A stretch of 64,000 nt of DNA from Leptodontidium sp. MPI-SDFR-AT-0119 (GCA_020726505.1 JAHLEZ010000002.1:1984001-2048000); one strand, 5' to 3'. Shown: positions 22,761 to 35,664, counted from the first letter of the stretch. Numbers and translations are program-made. Notes: generated by a model not told the origin, from the sequence alone.

Positions 22761-23429
22761 ATGTTGTCCACCAACTACATCTCCGTCGCTGTCGGTGCAA
22801 TGGTCCTCCTCGCTGGCGTTGCTGAGGCCATCACTGGTGTTGCCACCTACTACACTCAGCAGGGTGTCGCTGGTAGCTGTGGTGTTTATCACTCGGTGTG
22901 TTTCCTTTCCTTTGAATCCTTCCTTTTCTCTTCATCTGCTTCATCTCTTTTTCACCTCCTCACCTTCACATCCCTTCACCTTCTACTTCCCCTTTTCAAC
23001 AAACACAAACTAAAACTAAAACTAACAACCTTTTTTTTTAACAGGACAATGACTACATCGTCGCTCTCGGTCCAGCCTGGGGTCACAACACTCACTGCGG
23101 CGCCACCGTCCACATCCGCAACCGAAAGAATGGTCGTTCCCTCAAGGCAATCGTCGCTGACACCGTACGTTCCTTCCCTCCTTTCCGTTCGCTTTCGTTC
23201 TTTCCTTTCCCTCCCTTCCTTTCTCCCAAGAGTTCACCTTTCAAAAAATTGATAAAATACAGTGCCCTCAATGCGCACGAACCAAGCTCGACGTCTCGGT
23301 CGGTGTCTACGCTGCTCTCAACGGCTTCGTTGGCTTGGATCCATCTCCAATTGAGTGGTACGCTGAATGTCCTCTTCTTTTTTCATGACATTGAAACTGA
23401 CTTTCCCCTCTTTCTATAGGCACTTCTAA
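22761..23429 (+). CDS. small secreted RlpA/expansin-like double-psi beta-barrel protein
   Basis: 119 aa from four exons: 22761..22895, 23045..23164, 23263..23357 and 23420..23429. All introns have consensus ends (GTGTGT, GTACGT and GTACGC donors; AACAG, TACAG and ATAG acceptors) and splice in frame, ending EWHF-stop. An N-terminal signal peptide (MLSTNYISVAVGAMVLLAGVAEA) is followed by GVATYYTQQGVAGSCG, the opening of the RlpA-like barrel, then YIVALGP, VADTCPQC and LDVSVGVYAAL. The four Cys of the mature part suit two disulfides. Relatives include barwin/expansin-like proteins and riboflavin aldehyde-forming enzyme-like proteins of fungi, secreted to the wall or host interface. A catalytic role cannot be stated. 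Confidence 0.92.
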
Positions 23430-24469
23430 GTCCGCTCCTGCCAAAAACAAAACACCTGATACTCGACCGTTCCTGCCTGTTTCGAAAGGTAGTTTCCTGG
23501 GCCGGGTTGAGTGTGCTGGGTGGCTCTTTCCCTTTCTTGCTAGCGAGATTGGGTTCGTGGGGTGGAAGAAATGAAGTGATTGTTCTTGCGGAATTTCGTG
23601 ACTTTGAATCGTGACTTTGAGATTTAATGTGATTTGACTGTGGATATCCACCTGGATAATGAGATTCGCTGTGAAGCTGGGTTTAGATGTCGCGAGTTGA
23701 ACTTAGGCATTGAATTGTAAGCCAGAAGCAAGTCGGGTCTTTACCCTGGTTTGGTTTGTTGGCTTTTGACGAAGACTGTTTAATGTCACGAACAAACTGT
23801 GGGACATTGGAATGATATTTAACACCTAACAAGTCAATCAACTGAAACATTTTTAGTGATCCACATGGGCTTCCTCCCTCCTGTCCAATTTTATGATTCA
23901 TAAGTTCCCAGTGGATTTTGGGACATTGAATTCAGCTACTGCGGGTATTTTGCTTTTGAGTGGATATCCGAATACGCAGAGTACTCTTGGTTTCTAGAAG
24001 TAAAAAAAAAAGCTTGACTCTAAATGTCGCAAGTAGCAGTCACGACATTTTGCCAAACTCTTTAAGCAAACTGACTGACTATCCTGCATTTACCCCCGCG
24101 TGTCATTGTTGACTCTCGCTTAACGCTTTCGGATATTTTGCGAGAAACTCAAATTACAAAATCCTAAAATATAATTCCCCGTTCTTTTATTACCAGGCAC
24201 GAATTAAGAAATCTGATTAATCATTTCATCACACTATTCAAAACGCTTCAGTTTGTTTCTGGAATACAGTTTTATTATTTGGTTTTGATACAATATCCGA
24301 AAATTAAAACCCTAAACTACAAATACCCCGCAAGCGCTAGAAAAGAAACTAAAAGAAAATATTTCCACAATTTGAACGTGGAAACAGATATACCGATTCC
24401 TTTTGGAGCCCGGACTTTAATGCCTGCAATGAAATGAATCTGAGCTAATGAGATGCCAGGCACTTGATA
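23430..24469. other. intergenic, AT-rich, nothing recognised
   Basis: 3' flank of the secreted protein gene, then AT-rich sequence (about 24100-24420). No repeats or genes seen. Confidence 0.4.
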
Positions 24470-24828
24470 TCAATTTACCTCCCAAACCACTGCCTGAACA
24501 ACGCTCCTCCCCTTCCCCTTCCCCTTCCCCTTTTTGCCCTTTTTGCTCTTGCTCACAGATGAACGAGAACTGGTTTGGTCATCCATCTCACTCCCCTTAT
24601 CTTCAAGACAAGCATTTGCAAATGCAACGTCAATCAGATAAGCAAAGGCATTCGGGCGAGATGCCACAGGCTTTTCATCCTCGAGACCATTTTCTCCAAC
24701 TGATTCGCATCCTGGCTCATCTCCTCTCTCAAGGCATTCCGGAGACGCGTCACTATCCCATATATACTTTGCTAGTTCCGTCTCAAACTTCACTGCTTCT
24801 CTCTCCGCATCCGCCGCTGCCTGTTCAA

Positions 24829-26305
24829 CTAAATCTTTCTCTGCTTCTTTCTTCTTCCGCTCTTCTTCCGCTCTTCTTCGGCGAATTCTTCCGCCCGCTG
24901 ATACCGACTCTCCACAACTCCTTCCCAGCGAAGAGACCGACCCCACAGCGCAACAGCAACAGCACTCTCACAAGACGGAGCGGGATGCGGATTCCCAAGC
25001 TGCAAAACCTGCAGGGTAGGCAATGCTGCCAGAACCTGGCCGACGACTAAATCAACTCTCCCCTCAAACGTAAGCTTCAATCTCCTATCCCGAACATCAT
25101 CGAAAAGAGCCGTGAAAGGATCAACATAAGCCTGACTCAGAACGAGCTTCCGCAGCTTGGGACACACGTTTTTCAATATCGTGCTGTGGATAGGGAGGGT
25201 GCGTCGGAAACTGATAGGTCGCTGGCGCGATTTCCGGGTGTTGTCTGCGGTTCGGAAATGCCCTTCTAGAATCACGCTCGTGACATGGGACGCGCTGCTC
25301 GGGCCGATATTTCGGAAGAATTTGATGAGGGGGTCGCGCGCCATGAAGGGCTGGGGCTGGTGAGTTGTGTCTTTGTCGAACATTATATTGATGGCGTGGT
25401 TGATTCGGCCCTGTGTCATGCCGCCACTGCGTTTTGTCTGTATTGTTTTTAGGCCTGGGATTTCATGTGGCCGGTCCTGGAATGCGTCGTACGCGTGCAG
25501 GCCGAGGGAGTCTTTGTATGGGACTTGGCCGCGAGGTCCGCAGGTGTTGAAGGCGAATGTGTTTTCTCCGTATAATACGACTCGACATTCCTCGAGTAGT
25601 TGCTTGCATGTGCCTAGCAGTGCGACACCTTGGATACCGGTGACGCTTACCACGGCTCTGTTGACGACCTGGGCCGGGGAATCGCCTGCCTGGTAGACAT
25701 AATGTTTGACTTTGGCATCGATGTCTTCCTTGTATGTGGTGTGAGAAAGCTCCCGCTCTCCAGTCGATGCACATTTCTTGTACTTGCCGGCGCCGATGGC
25801 CCGTGACTGTTCGAGAGTGGCTTTGCTTCTCCATGCGACGTTAACGTCTGCGTGCGAACCGTCATACTTGGGAAGAAAGGATTCACCGTGTCCGTCCTGA
25901 CGTAGGTTGTTCCATTGGTAAGAGTAGATTGAGAGCGTGGGTTTCTTTCCGAACTTGTATCGGATGTCACTAGGGGCAATGGCCGTTGGTCGACGGAACG
26001 GGATCCGGTAGATCAAGGTGCGAACTTCTGCAGAGATGTTGGCGTAAAGGACTCCAAACTAAGAACCGTCAAGGGGACATACCGAAAGGCAGCTTCTCCA
26101 GCAGATAGCAAATTTTCTTCGTTTCCTTTTGGAAACCATCTTTGCTTATCGTCAAGCCATCTTGGGAATTTGCCAAGTCCTCGTCCCCATCCTCTTTTCG
26201 CTTTTCGATGGGTTCAGAATCGTTTGTCCTGCGTAATAATAGCTCTCTCTTTATCACGGCCCGAGCTTCGGCCTCGGTGTACATGCGTCGAGGGACTCGA
26301 GGCAT
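24829..26305 (-). CDS. paralogue family member C, best preserved, C-terminus truncated by an 11-bp tandem duplication
   Basis: Exon 1 is 26305..26083 (MPRVPRRMYTEAEARAV...), the intron is 26082..26028 (GTATGT...CTGCAG), and exon 2 is 26027..24829, giving 473 aa. The junction gives LLEKLPFEVRTLIYRIPFR, an F-box-like start. Shared family blocks follow: YQWNNLRQDG-LPKYDGS, GVALLGTCKQL, VVLYGENTFAFNT, ARDPLIKFFRNIGPSSA, LPIHSTILKNVCPKL, LWGRSLRWEG. The frame ends at 24829 shortly after a perfect 11-bp direct repeat (24855-24876). Without one copy the frame would run on through a charged coiled region to a stop at 24470, about 120 residues further. It could still be expressed as a shorter protein. 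The family is unnamed to me (LYG-N-F-F motif as in DUF7730-type proteins) and the function is unknown. Confidence 0.75.
24855..24876 (-). repeat. 11-bp tandem duplication causing a frameshift in member C
   Basis: On the coding strand GAAGAGCGGAA occurs twice back to back. Eleven is not a multiple of three, and removing one unit restores a long charged reading frame. Confidence 0.85.
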
Positions 26306-27720
26306 ATTGATTTTCAGAGACGAAAGATATTGTGTGTGAGTATGTAGTGTAAGTTAAAGAAATTGATGTGGTAGACCAGATTTTGTCCAAACGACATTGT
26401 CGAGAAGATAACGAAGAAGAATTGAGGAGGAGGATCGACCGGACATAATTCCTTCTTAAGTAATAATCTGCAGTTTCAAATGGACTGAACTATTCAGTCC
26501 AAATATACCGGAACTAACATACTTCCTAGCTCGCTCTAGTCTATTGGCGACAAAATGTCACCGCCCAATTCACGCAGCTTGGTATCGCTCTCTACTAGCC
26601 AAACTGTCGAGATGGGTTTAATTTTCGGCTGTTTGGTCTCGTCTTTTGTATGCTTGGAATTCACCGTGGTGTGGGTATAGATTTATACGAAGCCCAATAA
26701 CAAAGGACAAAAGAAGTTAACAAAGTTCACAATGCCATGCGTGAAAACCTTTAAAAAGAACATAAACTCTTTTTATTGTGTTTTAGTCTAGTCCATGCAG
26801 TCCTGCCGTTTAATTCGCTTAGCCTAGTCTAGCCTGGCCCTTAAAAGGCAAGACCTCCAGGCTACCTAGGCACCTTAGGGCCATGTTAAGTATCGGATTA
26901 CGGAGATACAAGCCAGAAGTTTTATTTTCACCACTTAGGTAATTCCTCCCACGCATTTTGGAGTGGCAGAACCGGATTAAGGTGAGACAAAACTTTGGGC
27001 ATGTCCTGCACCTCCGGAGATATGATAGGCGGGATGATGAAGTAATACGCCGAGTAGATAAAATCACGTTAAGCTTGCTTCAATACCTAGCTTAACCAAA
27101 TCTCTTATCCTAGTCTACACTGTGCCTTCGACTAAAGACACATTGTTGTTGATTAAGTTTAAATCGTGATTTGAGCGTGTGCGGTTCAGTCGACTTGACT
27201 TAACACGAGTCACCCGTTGCTCCTCGTCCTCATCCGCATATATCACTTCATCCTATCTTATCATCTCATCTCATCCCTTACGTTAAGAATTAGATGCTTG
27301 GGGTCTTTCTCAATCCCTATTAGTAGATGGGAAATAATAATTTTTTTTATTTAAATACCACCAAAGACGACTTCTCAGTTTTTGCCCTCCTCAAGGGAAG
27401 TTGATTCTATTATACTCTCCCTCCCTCCCTACTACCCCTCTCGTGATTATCATTTCATAAAAGAAAAGTATTTCTTTGTATATCTGCCTTAGCTTAGTTC
27501 TTAAATTCAGACAACACTATCCTCATACCCTCTGTGACTTCTTGGCGTTGAATGTAGCCTTGTAGTCTGGCTTGAACCAAACAAGCAAGCTCTTGGATGC
27601 GCTCGAGACTTACCTTACCGTGGGAGAAGGACAGGACAGCTAACGTGTTTTGTTAGCATTTAACACCTTCTTCTTCCTCTTCCTCTCCCCCATTTCCCTC
27701 AAAACATCACTTAATATCCA

Positions 27721-27783
27721 CCCTCACTCCCTCCCTCCCTCCCTCCCTTCCTTCCCTCCTTCCTTCCTTCCTTCCTTCCTTCA
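27721..27783 (+). repeat. CCCT/CCTT microsatellite tract
   Basis: More than 60 bases of almost pure pyrimidine with CCCT then CCTT units. Confidence 0.9.
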
Positions 27784-30700
27784 TCTAATCCAATCCCCTC
27801 TATTCAAGAAATCACTTACTCAAGCCACCCCTCCTCCTCCTTTGCTTTCCATTGCTTTGCTTTACTTTACAATGCCTTTACAGCCTTTATTTTACCCATT
27901 TTACAGCTACAGTATCTTCCAAGAGAAAAGAAATCGATCTAAACGCTAGGGCTGAGACAGAGGATAATACACAGCGATGCAGAAAAATTTCAAAATTCAA
28001 AATCGCTCATTTATCTAACTCTCTATTATTGCGTTTCCCGTCTTACGTATAGTATCTCACGCCGGAGAGAGATCTTTTATTTCTAGAAGTATTGAATAAA
28101 TACGCCTGATGCTGATGGCATGGGTTGGGATGGGATGGTGGAGGTGAGGCGCATGGGGGTATGGATGGGATTCCTAATAGGAGGTTAGGTAAGGTTAGGT
28201 TACGGTATAAGCGTGATGAGATGGACCCGGTTGCGATTATTGAGGGTGAGGGTGATGAGGGAAGGAAGGAATTGGATTTGGATTTGGATTGGAGCTCAGC
28301 TGAGCTTGTGAAGGCGCTAATAGGGTTCGAATTTCTCGTAGGCGATTTGGAGGGCGAGAGAGGCGAGGCGAGGATAGGATGGGATGGGATATGATAGGAT
28401 GAGACGAGATGTTGTAGAATTGAGATACTGATACGGGGACGGGGGGTAATACGCAGACTGGCTCTTGACTTGAAAATATTAGAGGGTTGATGGGTAAGGA
28501 GACGGAGATGGAGATGGAGATGCGAGGGACTTGAGTGTTTTTGTAGGTGTGGTGTGTTAGGTTTGGGGCTGTGTTGATAGTAGTGGTAGTTGAGCAGATA
28601 TGATTTTTCATTGTTTTTGCCCCTTTGGAGCGGGTTTTGTTTATTACTTTGGATGTGAGAAGAGCAAGCAAATAACTGCCCGTTCGTCCAATGTGAGCCG
28701 AGGCAATTGACTGGCAGGGGCGAGTGTGAGCTTGGGGTGACGTGAGGTGAGTGCGTCCAAGGGGGGGGTCTGTTTACCTCTCTGCCTATCTGTCAAGCAA
28801 ACCCCAAATTTAAGCTAAACACAACCTCACACCTAAGAAGCTTGACCGCACGGTAGATTCCTATCTATTGTCTACTGTATCACGTAAGTACTGTACGAAA
28901 TCTATCGACAACCTCTACTCCATTCCCCGCCCCTCGAAGTAATTGCTTACTTGCGATGCAAAACAGAGATTGATTCCGAAGCGAAGACATTTTCCTAATC
29001 CTAGTCCTGCAGGTGTTGATTGACCATACTTACAAAACACATTGGATATGATCAAAGCAAATAATATCATCCAATCAACCCCACCCCCTTGTTACGAAGC
29101 TATTGCAAGAAATTATACTACACGGTACTGTGCTTACCAGGTAGATATAAAACCCCTCGCTTTCTACGCGAGATTGAAACATGTCCACAGGTGGTTGCTC
29201 ATTGACAAGGGACTTTTGGTTAGATATATTTATCACATATGGCCTTGTATTCTTACTTCAGTAGGGTTGAGTCACATGGAGAAAGCGAGTAGGTTGCAGG
29301 TTCCCCCCCCCCCCCCAAAAAAAAAAACTAGACGAAGCTTAGCAGCATTGCACTGCATTCATTTCCTTGATTTTGCTACCAATCCCGTCTCCATGGGACT
29401 GGATTAGAACTGGACCCTCCCTCCTACGGAGTACAAGTGTCCTTTTTGATTGACTACCCCGTACCTACCTACCTTCGTGAAGTGTTGTACCCCCCGGGGT
29501 ATATGCAGCAGTCCCACGAAGTTGAGAAACCGAGTACCCGTCTCTCGACTCTCCTCTCTGCTACTATTACGGAGCAGAGGGAAGGGGAGGTACTTTGAAA
29601 AATGACATTGAATTGATGATTCTGTACTTTACTTTTTCCTCGTGTGTTTATTTCTTTGCCCACTTTCTCTTTCTCTTTCTCTATCTCTCTCAATCCAGTA
29701 AGTACGGTGAAGAGGTGCAGGGATTCTTCGATATGATAGCGAGGGTCTGATTCTTGCTGTGATTATGGGATGGGGGATTTTATGCACACGTGGCATTACC
29801 CCAGGAAGTAGGTACGTTTCGGGTTAGCTTGAAGTTGTACTAGTTATATCTTCGTCAGATCGGATGATAGACATTGGCGCGCCAATTGAAGGTCGTTTTG
29901 AGATGGGTATTCAACTACGGGGGTTATGCTGATGCGAGATTGCCTTAGCAGCTTCGGTACCGTACAGCGTACTTAGCAGAGGGTCATTTACTTGCTTACT
30001 TGCAACCATGGCTGAAGAGAAGAATAGAACAATCGTACAGCACAGTCCCAAGCTAGACCAAGAAAGGGGAGACGAGATGGTCCGAAACTAAACCCGTTCT
30101 CCGGGGATTATCATATCACATGCAGGTAGTAGTGAAACCGTCCCAAGGGAAGCTGAAGTATGTACAGTAGTAGCAAGCAACCAGGAGCAGGAGCAAGAGC
30201 GCTAAGGTAGTTAGTTTCCCGGGTGGTGCTGGGTCATTCATGTGATACCAATACCCGCCAGGTTGTCCTCCCACTGGCGGCCCAATGGTAGAAGGGGATT
30301 CAGGTAAAACGGTGCAATGGAATGCATGCAGAACCACATCAGCGGCACAGTTGAGACAGTTCAATTCAGTTAAGTTCTATTCCCAGTACTGTACAGCTTT
30401 CTCGCTGGGTCAGAGCAAAAAACCATAAGATTGATTGACTTACCTTACCCCGTACTTACTGTAAGTGGATGCTGTACAGTTCAAACAAAAAAAGAAAATC
30501 AAACAGGATTGGTGCGCATCTAAAGCCCTCCTCCAGCGCCGCCGCGCCCCCTCAGCGCCCCCTCGTACAGTGAACAGTAAATCTCCGCAGCCACCACTCA
30601 GCCAAGAGGAAGTTCTTGAAAGTCAAGAAGTTCAACAGACGACTGGGACGGGGACGGATACCGTATTCGTGCCTAGCTCAACATACTCACATGGCACATC

Positions 30701-31298
30701 CTTTCAAGCGAACTAATCGCAGGCTGGGGATGAGTCGGGAGGCGGGGGGGGCTGCGGGGATGGCTGGATGGTATGGCCGTGGAGAAGCGCCGAGCCAGTT
30801 GGAGGCGTTGCTTACCGTCGGGAGGTGCAAGGGGGGTGGTGGACAAGGGATGTGGAGAGGATGTGGTGGACAGCCAGGAGTGAGTGAGTGAGTGAGTGAG
30901 GAAGTAAAATTTACTGGAGGAGGAGGAGAAAAGCAGGAAGGCTAACAACCCCGCACTGGGTGGTGGCTGGATTGACTGATTGATTGATTGATTGACTGGA
31001 CTAGCTGGACTCTGCACTGACTGGACTGGGGCTTTTCTTCTCTCCTCAAAGGAACTCTAAGGGGATTGAGGAGGAGTGAGGAATGAGGAATAAGGCCCGG
31101 GGTGTTGATGTGATGGAGCCCCATGTTCCAGGTTCCCCACCCACCGCACTCTCCCACCTGCACCGAAGCAAGCCTCCACTGAAAGCCTCCATACTCCACT
31201 GAACCAACCATCCATCCACTGAAACCCTCCACACTCGCCCTCACAAAACACCGACCGGCATCGCTGATTGGGCGGGTTAAGTCTGGTCTTTCGGTTAT

Positions 31299-31322
31299 GA
31301 CTGACTGACTGACTGACTGACC
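31299..31322 (+). repeat. (GACT)n microsatellite
   Basis: Six GACT units; related GACT/GATT arrays stand near 30973 and 31915. Confidence 0.9.
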
Positions 31323-32112
31323 TCAAAAGGCGGGGACGGGGAAGGGGGAAGGGGGAAGGGCAAGAGCAAGGGGAAAGGGAGAGGAGAAGGCGTTCGAGGC
31401 TCCATCCCAGCCTAGCAGCCCGCCACCGGAGGACTAGCATCTTCATCGTCCATCAATAGGATCATGAGACTCAGAGGAGAAGAGTTTATTAGTGCCTCTC
31501 TAGACTCTTCTAGAGTGCTGCTAGACTCAATTAGCCTGGCTAGTCCTTGCCTGGAACAAAAGCTTCCCCATATACCGCCCCTTCCACTTCCAGTTCCACT
31601 TCCCACCTCCACACCCACACATCCCCGTTACACGCGGTGAAAAGACAAAACAAGGCCAGCCACCACGCCCCGGGACTGGACTGACTGGCTCGGGAGCAGA
31701 TGCACCGACGTCGGCTATACGGTAGGGCGCTGCAGCAGCTGTAGCTAATGGAAAGCTTGATCGATCAACGCGATGCGATAGTACATTCATTCTGCACTGG
31801 TGAAGGTCAAGGTCAAGGTGAAGGTAGGTGACTTGAATGCGACCATCCCATCCCCATCCCCATCCCATGCCATCAATAATCAGGGTATGCGCATGTTGTC
31901 ACACAGGGATCCATACCTGACTGACTGATTGACTGACTGACTGACCTATCTAGCTAGGTACAGGTCAGGCAAGGTAACCAGCAAGCAATTCATTTAAAAG
32001 CTCATACCTGCCTCTCCTCCCTCCTCCGCTCTCCTTCCTTTCTCTCCTCCCCAGGTTCTCACGTTCTCTCCTTTCTACCAGAAAGCAGAAACTCCCATCG
32101 CCCAACGTCAAC

Positions 32113-34008
32113 ATGAATACCAACACAGAGAAGCCCTCCTCGGTGTCCGAGGTCGAGGCACACCCTGCCTCCACCGGCGGCCCTGTCTACGAGGACGAGA
32201 AGCGCAAGACCGACTATGACAGATCAGGCGCCATCGATGCCGAGAAGGTCGAACATGATATGACCGTGATCCAGGCGGTCAAGGCCTATCCTGCTGCCAG
32301 TTGGTGGGCTTTCGTCATGTCGTGCACCATTGTGAGTTCTCCTCTTCTCGTCTCGCCCATACGCTTGCTGGTTTCTATGCAGCTATGCCGTGGATGAATG
32401 AATCCCATGGTAGTAGCCAGCCAAATCAGACAGACCATCGCTAACCCCTGCCCTGCGCTCCCACAGATCATGGAGTCATACTGTGTCTTCCTCATGGGAC
32501 AGTTCATCGCCACCGCACAATTCGCCAAGGACTTCGGTGTGCCAAGCGCCGTGGATCCAACTAAACATATCATCGTAGCCTCATGGCAATCGGCCTTCCA
32601 GTGCGCTGGCCCAGTCGGTGCCTTCATGGGCGTGTTCATCGCAGGCCCCATCACCAGTTGGATCGGATACCGGTGGGCGACTATTGGTGGGCTCATGGCC
32701 TTGAACGGCTTCATCTTCATCTTCTACTTTGGTGACAGCAAGGGCATGCTCCTGGCTGCTCAGATCTTGGAGGGTATCCCATGGGGTATCTTCATCGCCA
32801 ATGCCCCTGCCTACTGTTCGGAAATCGTCCCCATGAGATTGAGAGCTCCCGCCACTCAGATGTTGCAGATGTTCTGGGCTATCGGTGCTATTATTGTGGG
32901 CGGTATCACTTACCACTTCCAATCCAAGAACGATAAGTCAGCCTACAGGTTAGTTCCATTCCAGAGATGCGATTGAGGCGGAGCGAGAAGAGGATTCATT
33001 ATGCTAACTATCATACCAGAGTCCCCATTGCGCTCCAGTGGATGTTCCCCACCCCTCTCGCTATCCTCCTCTTCATCGCCCCAGAATCACCCTGGTGGCT
33101 CGTACGAAAGGGTCGTCTTGAGGAAGCCGAGAAATCTGTCAGGCGTCTTGGTCGCGCCAGTTCAAATGATAACCCCGCCGATGCAGTCGCCATGATGCGT
33201 CGTACGATCGAGCTTGAGGCGTCCGAGAAGCAGCCCAGTCTGATCGAACTATGGAAGGGTACCGATCGCTACCGTACATTGATTGTCTGCGGTGTGTACG
33301 CATCTCAGAATCTGACTGGTAACTTGATCGCCAACCAAGCCGTTTACTTTTTCAAACGTGAGTCCAGCCAAACGTTCCCAACATTCCAAACATCCCCAAT
33401 ACCTTTAGAAGACTAACACCACCTCAGAGGCTGGAATGGCTGACAACACCGCTTTCGCTCTTGGTCTTATCACTTCCGCCCTCCAATGGATCATGGTCAT
33501 GGCCTCTTGGGTCCTAACCACATACCTCGGCCGCCGCACCATCTACGTCTACGGCCAATTCATCAACTGCGCCTTCCTCGTCGCCCTCGGCATCGCAGGC
33601 TCAGTCGGGGTCAGCAAAGCAGCCAACAACGCCCAAGCCTCCCTCGGCCTGATCGTCTCCGTGCTCTTCTGCCTCGGACCCGCGCCCGCATCCTGGGTCA
33701 TCATCGGCGAGACGTCCTCCATCCGTCTCCGACCACTGACAACGGGTATCGGTCGAGGCGCCTACTACCTCGTCAACATCCCCTGCATCTTCCTCGCCAG
33801 CTACATGCTCAACACGGATAAGTGGAACCTGGGCGGCAAGAGCGGGTATATCTGGGCTGGAACCGCCCTGGTCTGTACGGTCATGGCGTGGATCTGGGTT
33901 CCCGAGATGAAGCACAGGTCGTATCGTGAGATTGATATCTTGTTCACTCGTCACGTGCCTGCTCGTAAGTGGAAGCAGACGGTTGTCGATATCAATGATG
34001 ATGAGTAG
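32113..34008 (+). CDS. MFS sugar transporter, alpha-glucoside (maltose) permease type
   Basis: 539 aa from four exons: 32113..32331, 32467..32948, 33020..33357 and 33428..34008. Introns start GTGAGT, GTTAGT and GTGAGT and end CACAG, CCAG and CTCAG, with CTAAC near the second acceptor. The N-terminus is cytosolic and acidic. TM1 begins WWAFVMSCTIIMESYCVFLMG. The MFS sugar-porter signs are WIGYRW in loop 2-3, EIVPMRLRAPATQM, and PESPWWLVRKGRLEEAEKSVRRLGR after TM6, the hallmark of the MAL31/AGT1-like H+/alpha-glucoside group. TM7-12 follow with TWVLTTYLGRR-like and GETSSIRLRPLTTGIGRG loops. It should sit in the plasma membrane and import disaccharides with protons. Specificity is inferred. Confidence 0.93.
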
Positions 34009-34705
34009 ATGGGGGTTGGCATTACCTTGGAGATGTTCAGGTGGTATTGATTTGATTGCTTTGTGCGGAATGGAATAGGAGGCGGAGTGGCAGCAGGTTA
34101 TATTGTGAGATGAGATGAGTTGAGTTGAGCGGGAGGAAGCGACAATATGTAAGGACGTATGTATGATACAATACATTACAATACAAATACCAGTCTTGCA
34201 ATTTGGTATATATTTCTTATATTATGACCATATCCTACCTGATCTGGTTTGATCTGATCTGATGTTTTAAGGATTAATTTGATGATTTTGATCTATCTAT
34301 GCATGCATGTGTGAGTTGAGTTATATCACGTGACGTGAACTGAGCCGGGCTGGGCTGGGTATGAGAAAGGCACACAATCGGGAGCAGTCTGATATCATCA
34401 ACACCAACCAGACCCCAGCTCACGAAAAGAGAGACAGAGGCAGACAGACCCATCAATCTCAATCACTACCGAGATCTGGTACTCGTAGCCGACTGACTGA
34501 GTACCTACAGTACCTACCTACATACCTTAATTAATCCCCAGAGCTCCAGGCCCCTCAGTGTTAGTTTTAGTTTTAGTTTTTCGACGCGAGCAAAGAAAAT
34601 ATTTACTTTCAACTATTCGGTAAATCAAAATCATCACTTCACCATCTTGTGAGGTGAGGGACCACGACGAACGAGTACGGGATGTTTTTTGGGGTTTTTT
34701 TTTTT

Positions 34706-34729
34706 GTTTTGTTTTGTTTTGTTTTGTTG
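34706..34729 (+). repeat. (TTTTG)n microsatellite
   Basis: Four to five TTTTG units after a T-run. Confidence 0.85.
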
Positions 34730-35644
34730 TTGGCTTAAGAGGAGGGGTGGAGGGAGGTGGGTGGAAATAGAACTGGAAAAATGCATAGAGTTCATCCAGG
34801 CAACAAAGTAAGTCATAGAATTTTCTGAAATCCTGTCCTTCCGTACCAAAGACGAGAAAGAGAAAGAGGGGGGGGGGGGAACACTACAAGATCCCCCTCA
34901 TCTACAGTTCTTTAGGAAATGATGATATTCTCGCGGTAGGGGATGTGTGTGTTTTTTCTTCTTCTTGGAGATCTTTGCTCTGAAGTATCTATCATACTAG
35001 AATCGAATGTCTTGTCTGTGGTTGAAAAAAAAAAAAAGAGGAGGGGGGGGGGGATGGGGTGGGTTTAGTGTACATGCATCAATAATGCGCGTGTTTGATT
35101 ACTTACTTGTAAAAGGGGGCGCAGAACATTAGGACTGCACGGGAGGGAGTGTCGTCGTCGTTCAAAGGACGTTCGTTAACTTCACCTCGCGAAAGACTGG
35201 GAGCTTTAAATACGATGATGGGGAGGGAGGGATCCATCGGCGTCCATCTTATGCTGTCCTAGGTACAAGAATAATCTTTGAATTGAGGTTAGAATGTTAA
35301 TCAATCATTGATTCGATACCACATCAATGAAACGCAGACCAGATGGAAGATATTGTGCTTGGATGGGTGAGCCGCACTCTCCACTTCAGATCGCCTAACT
35401 CGACAAAGGTTCCTACTAGTGCCCGCCCCAGGAACGAAGGGTAGAATTAAGCTTATGATCTAAACCCATCTCCCTTCTATCATCCTCTCCTCATTTCCGC
35501 CTGACATATTTAGACTCAACTTTGTCATGTCACACTTTCAAAGCTAGAACTCGCTCAAGCCACGCCATTGGAAACACAACGAAGAAAAATAATGATCAAA
35601 CAGCAACTTCAATTCCAATCAATCAATCAATCACCCTATCGTTA

Positions 35645-35664
35645 AATATATATATATATATATA
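35645..35664 (+). repeat. (TA)n microsatellite
   Basis: About ten TA units. Confidence 0.9.

Larger units (their letters stand above)
26306..32112. other. 5.8-kb gene-poor region with many simple repeats
   Basis: No gene I can support. It contains a CT/CCTT tract (27721-27783), G/A-rich stretches (28120-28520), a C14-A11 run (29303-29327), GAGT repeats (30877-30902), GATT/GACT repeats (30973-31000, 31299-31322, 31915-31945) and G-rich runs near 31333-31385. The right end is the promoter and leader of the transporter gene. The many short ORFs are low-complexity by-products. Confidence 0.55.

Noticed and set aside
30673..31868. Several 100-130-codon minus-strand ORFs in the repeat-rich region
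   Set aside because: They arise from simple repeats and G/A-rich tracts and lack protein character.
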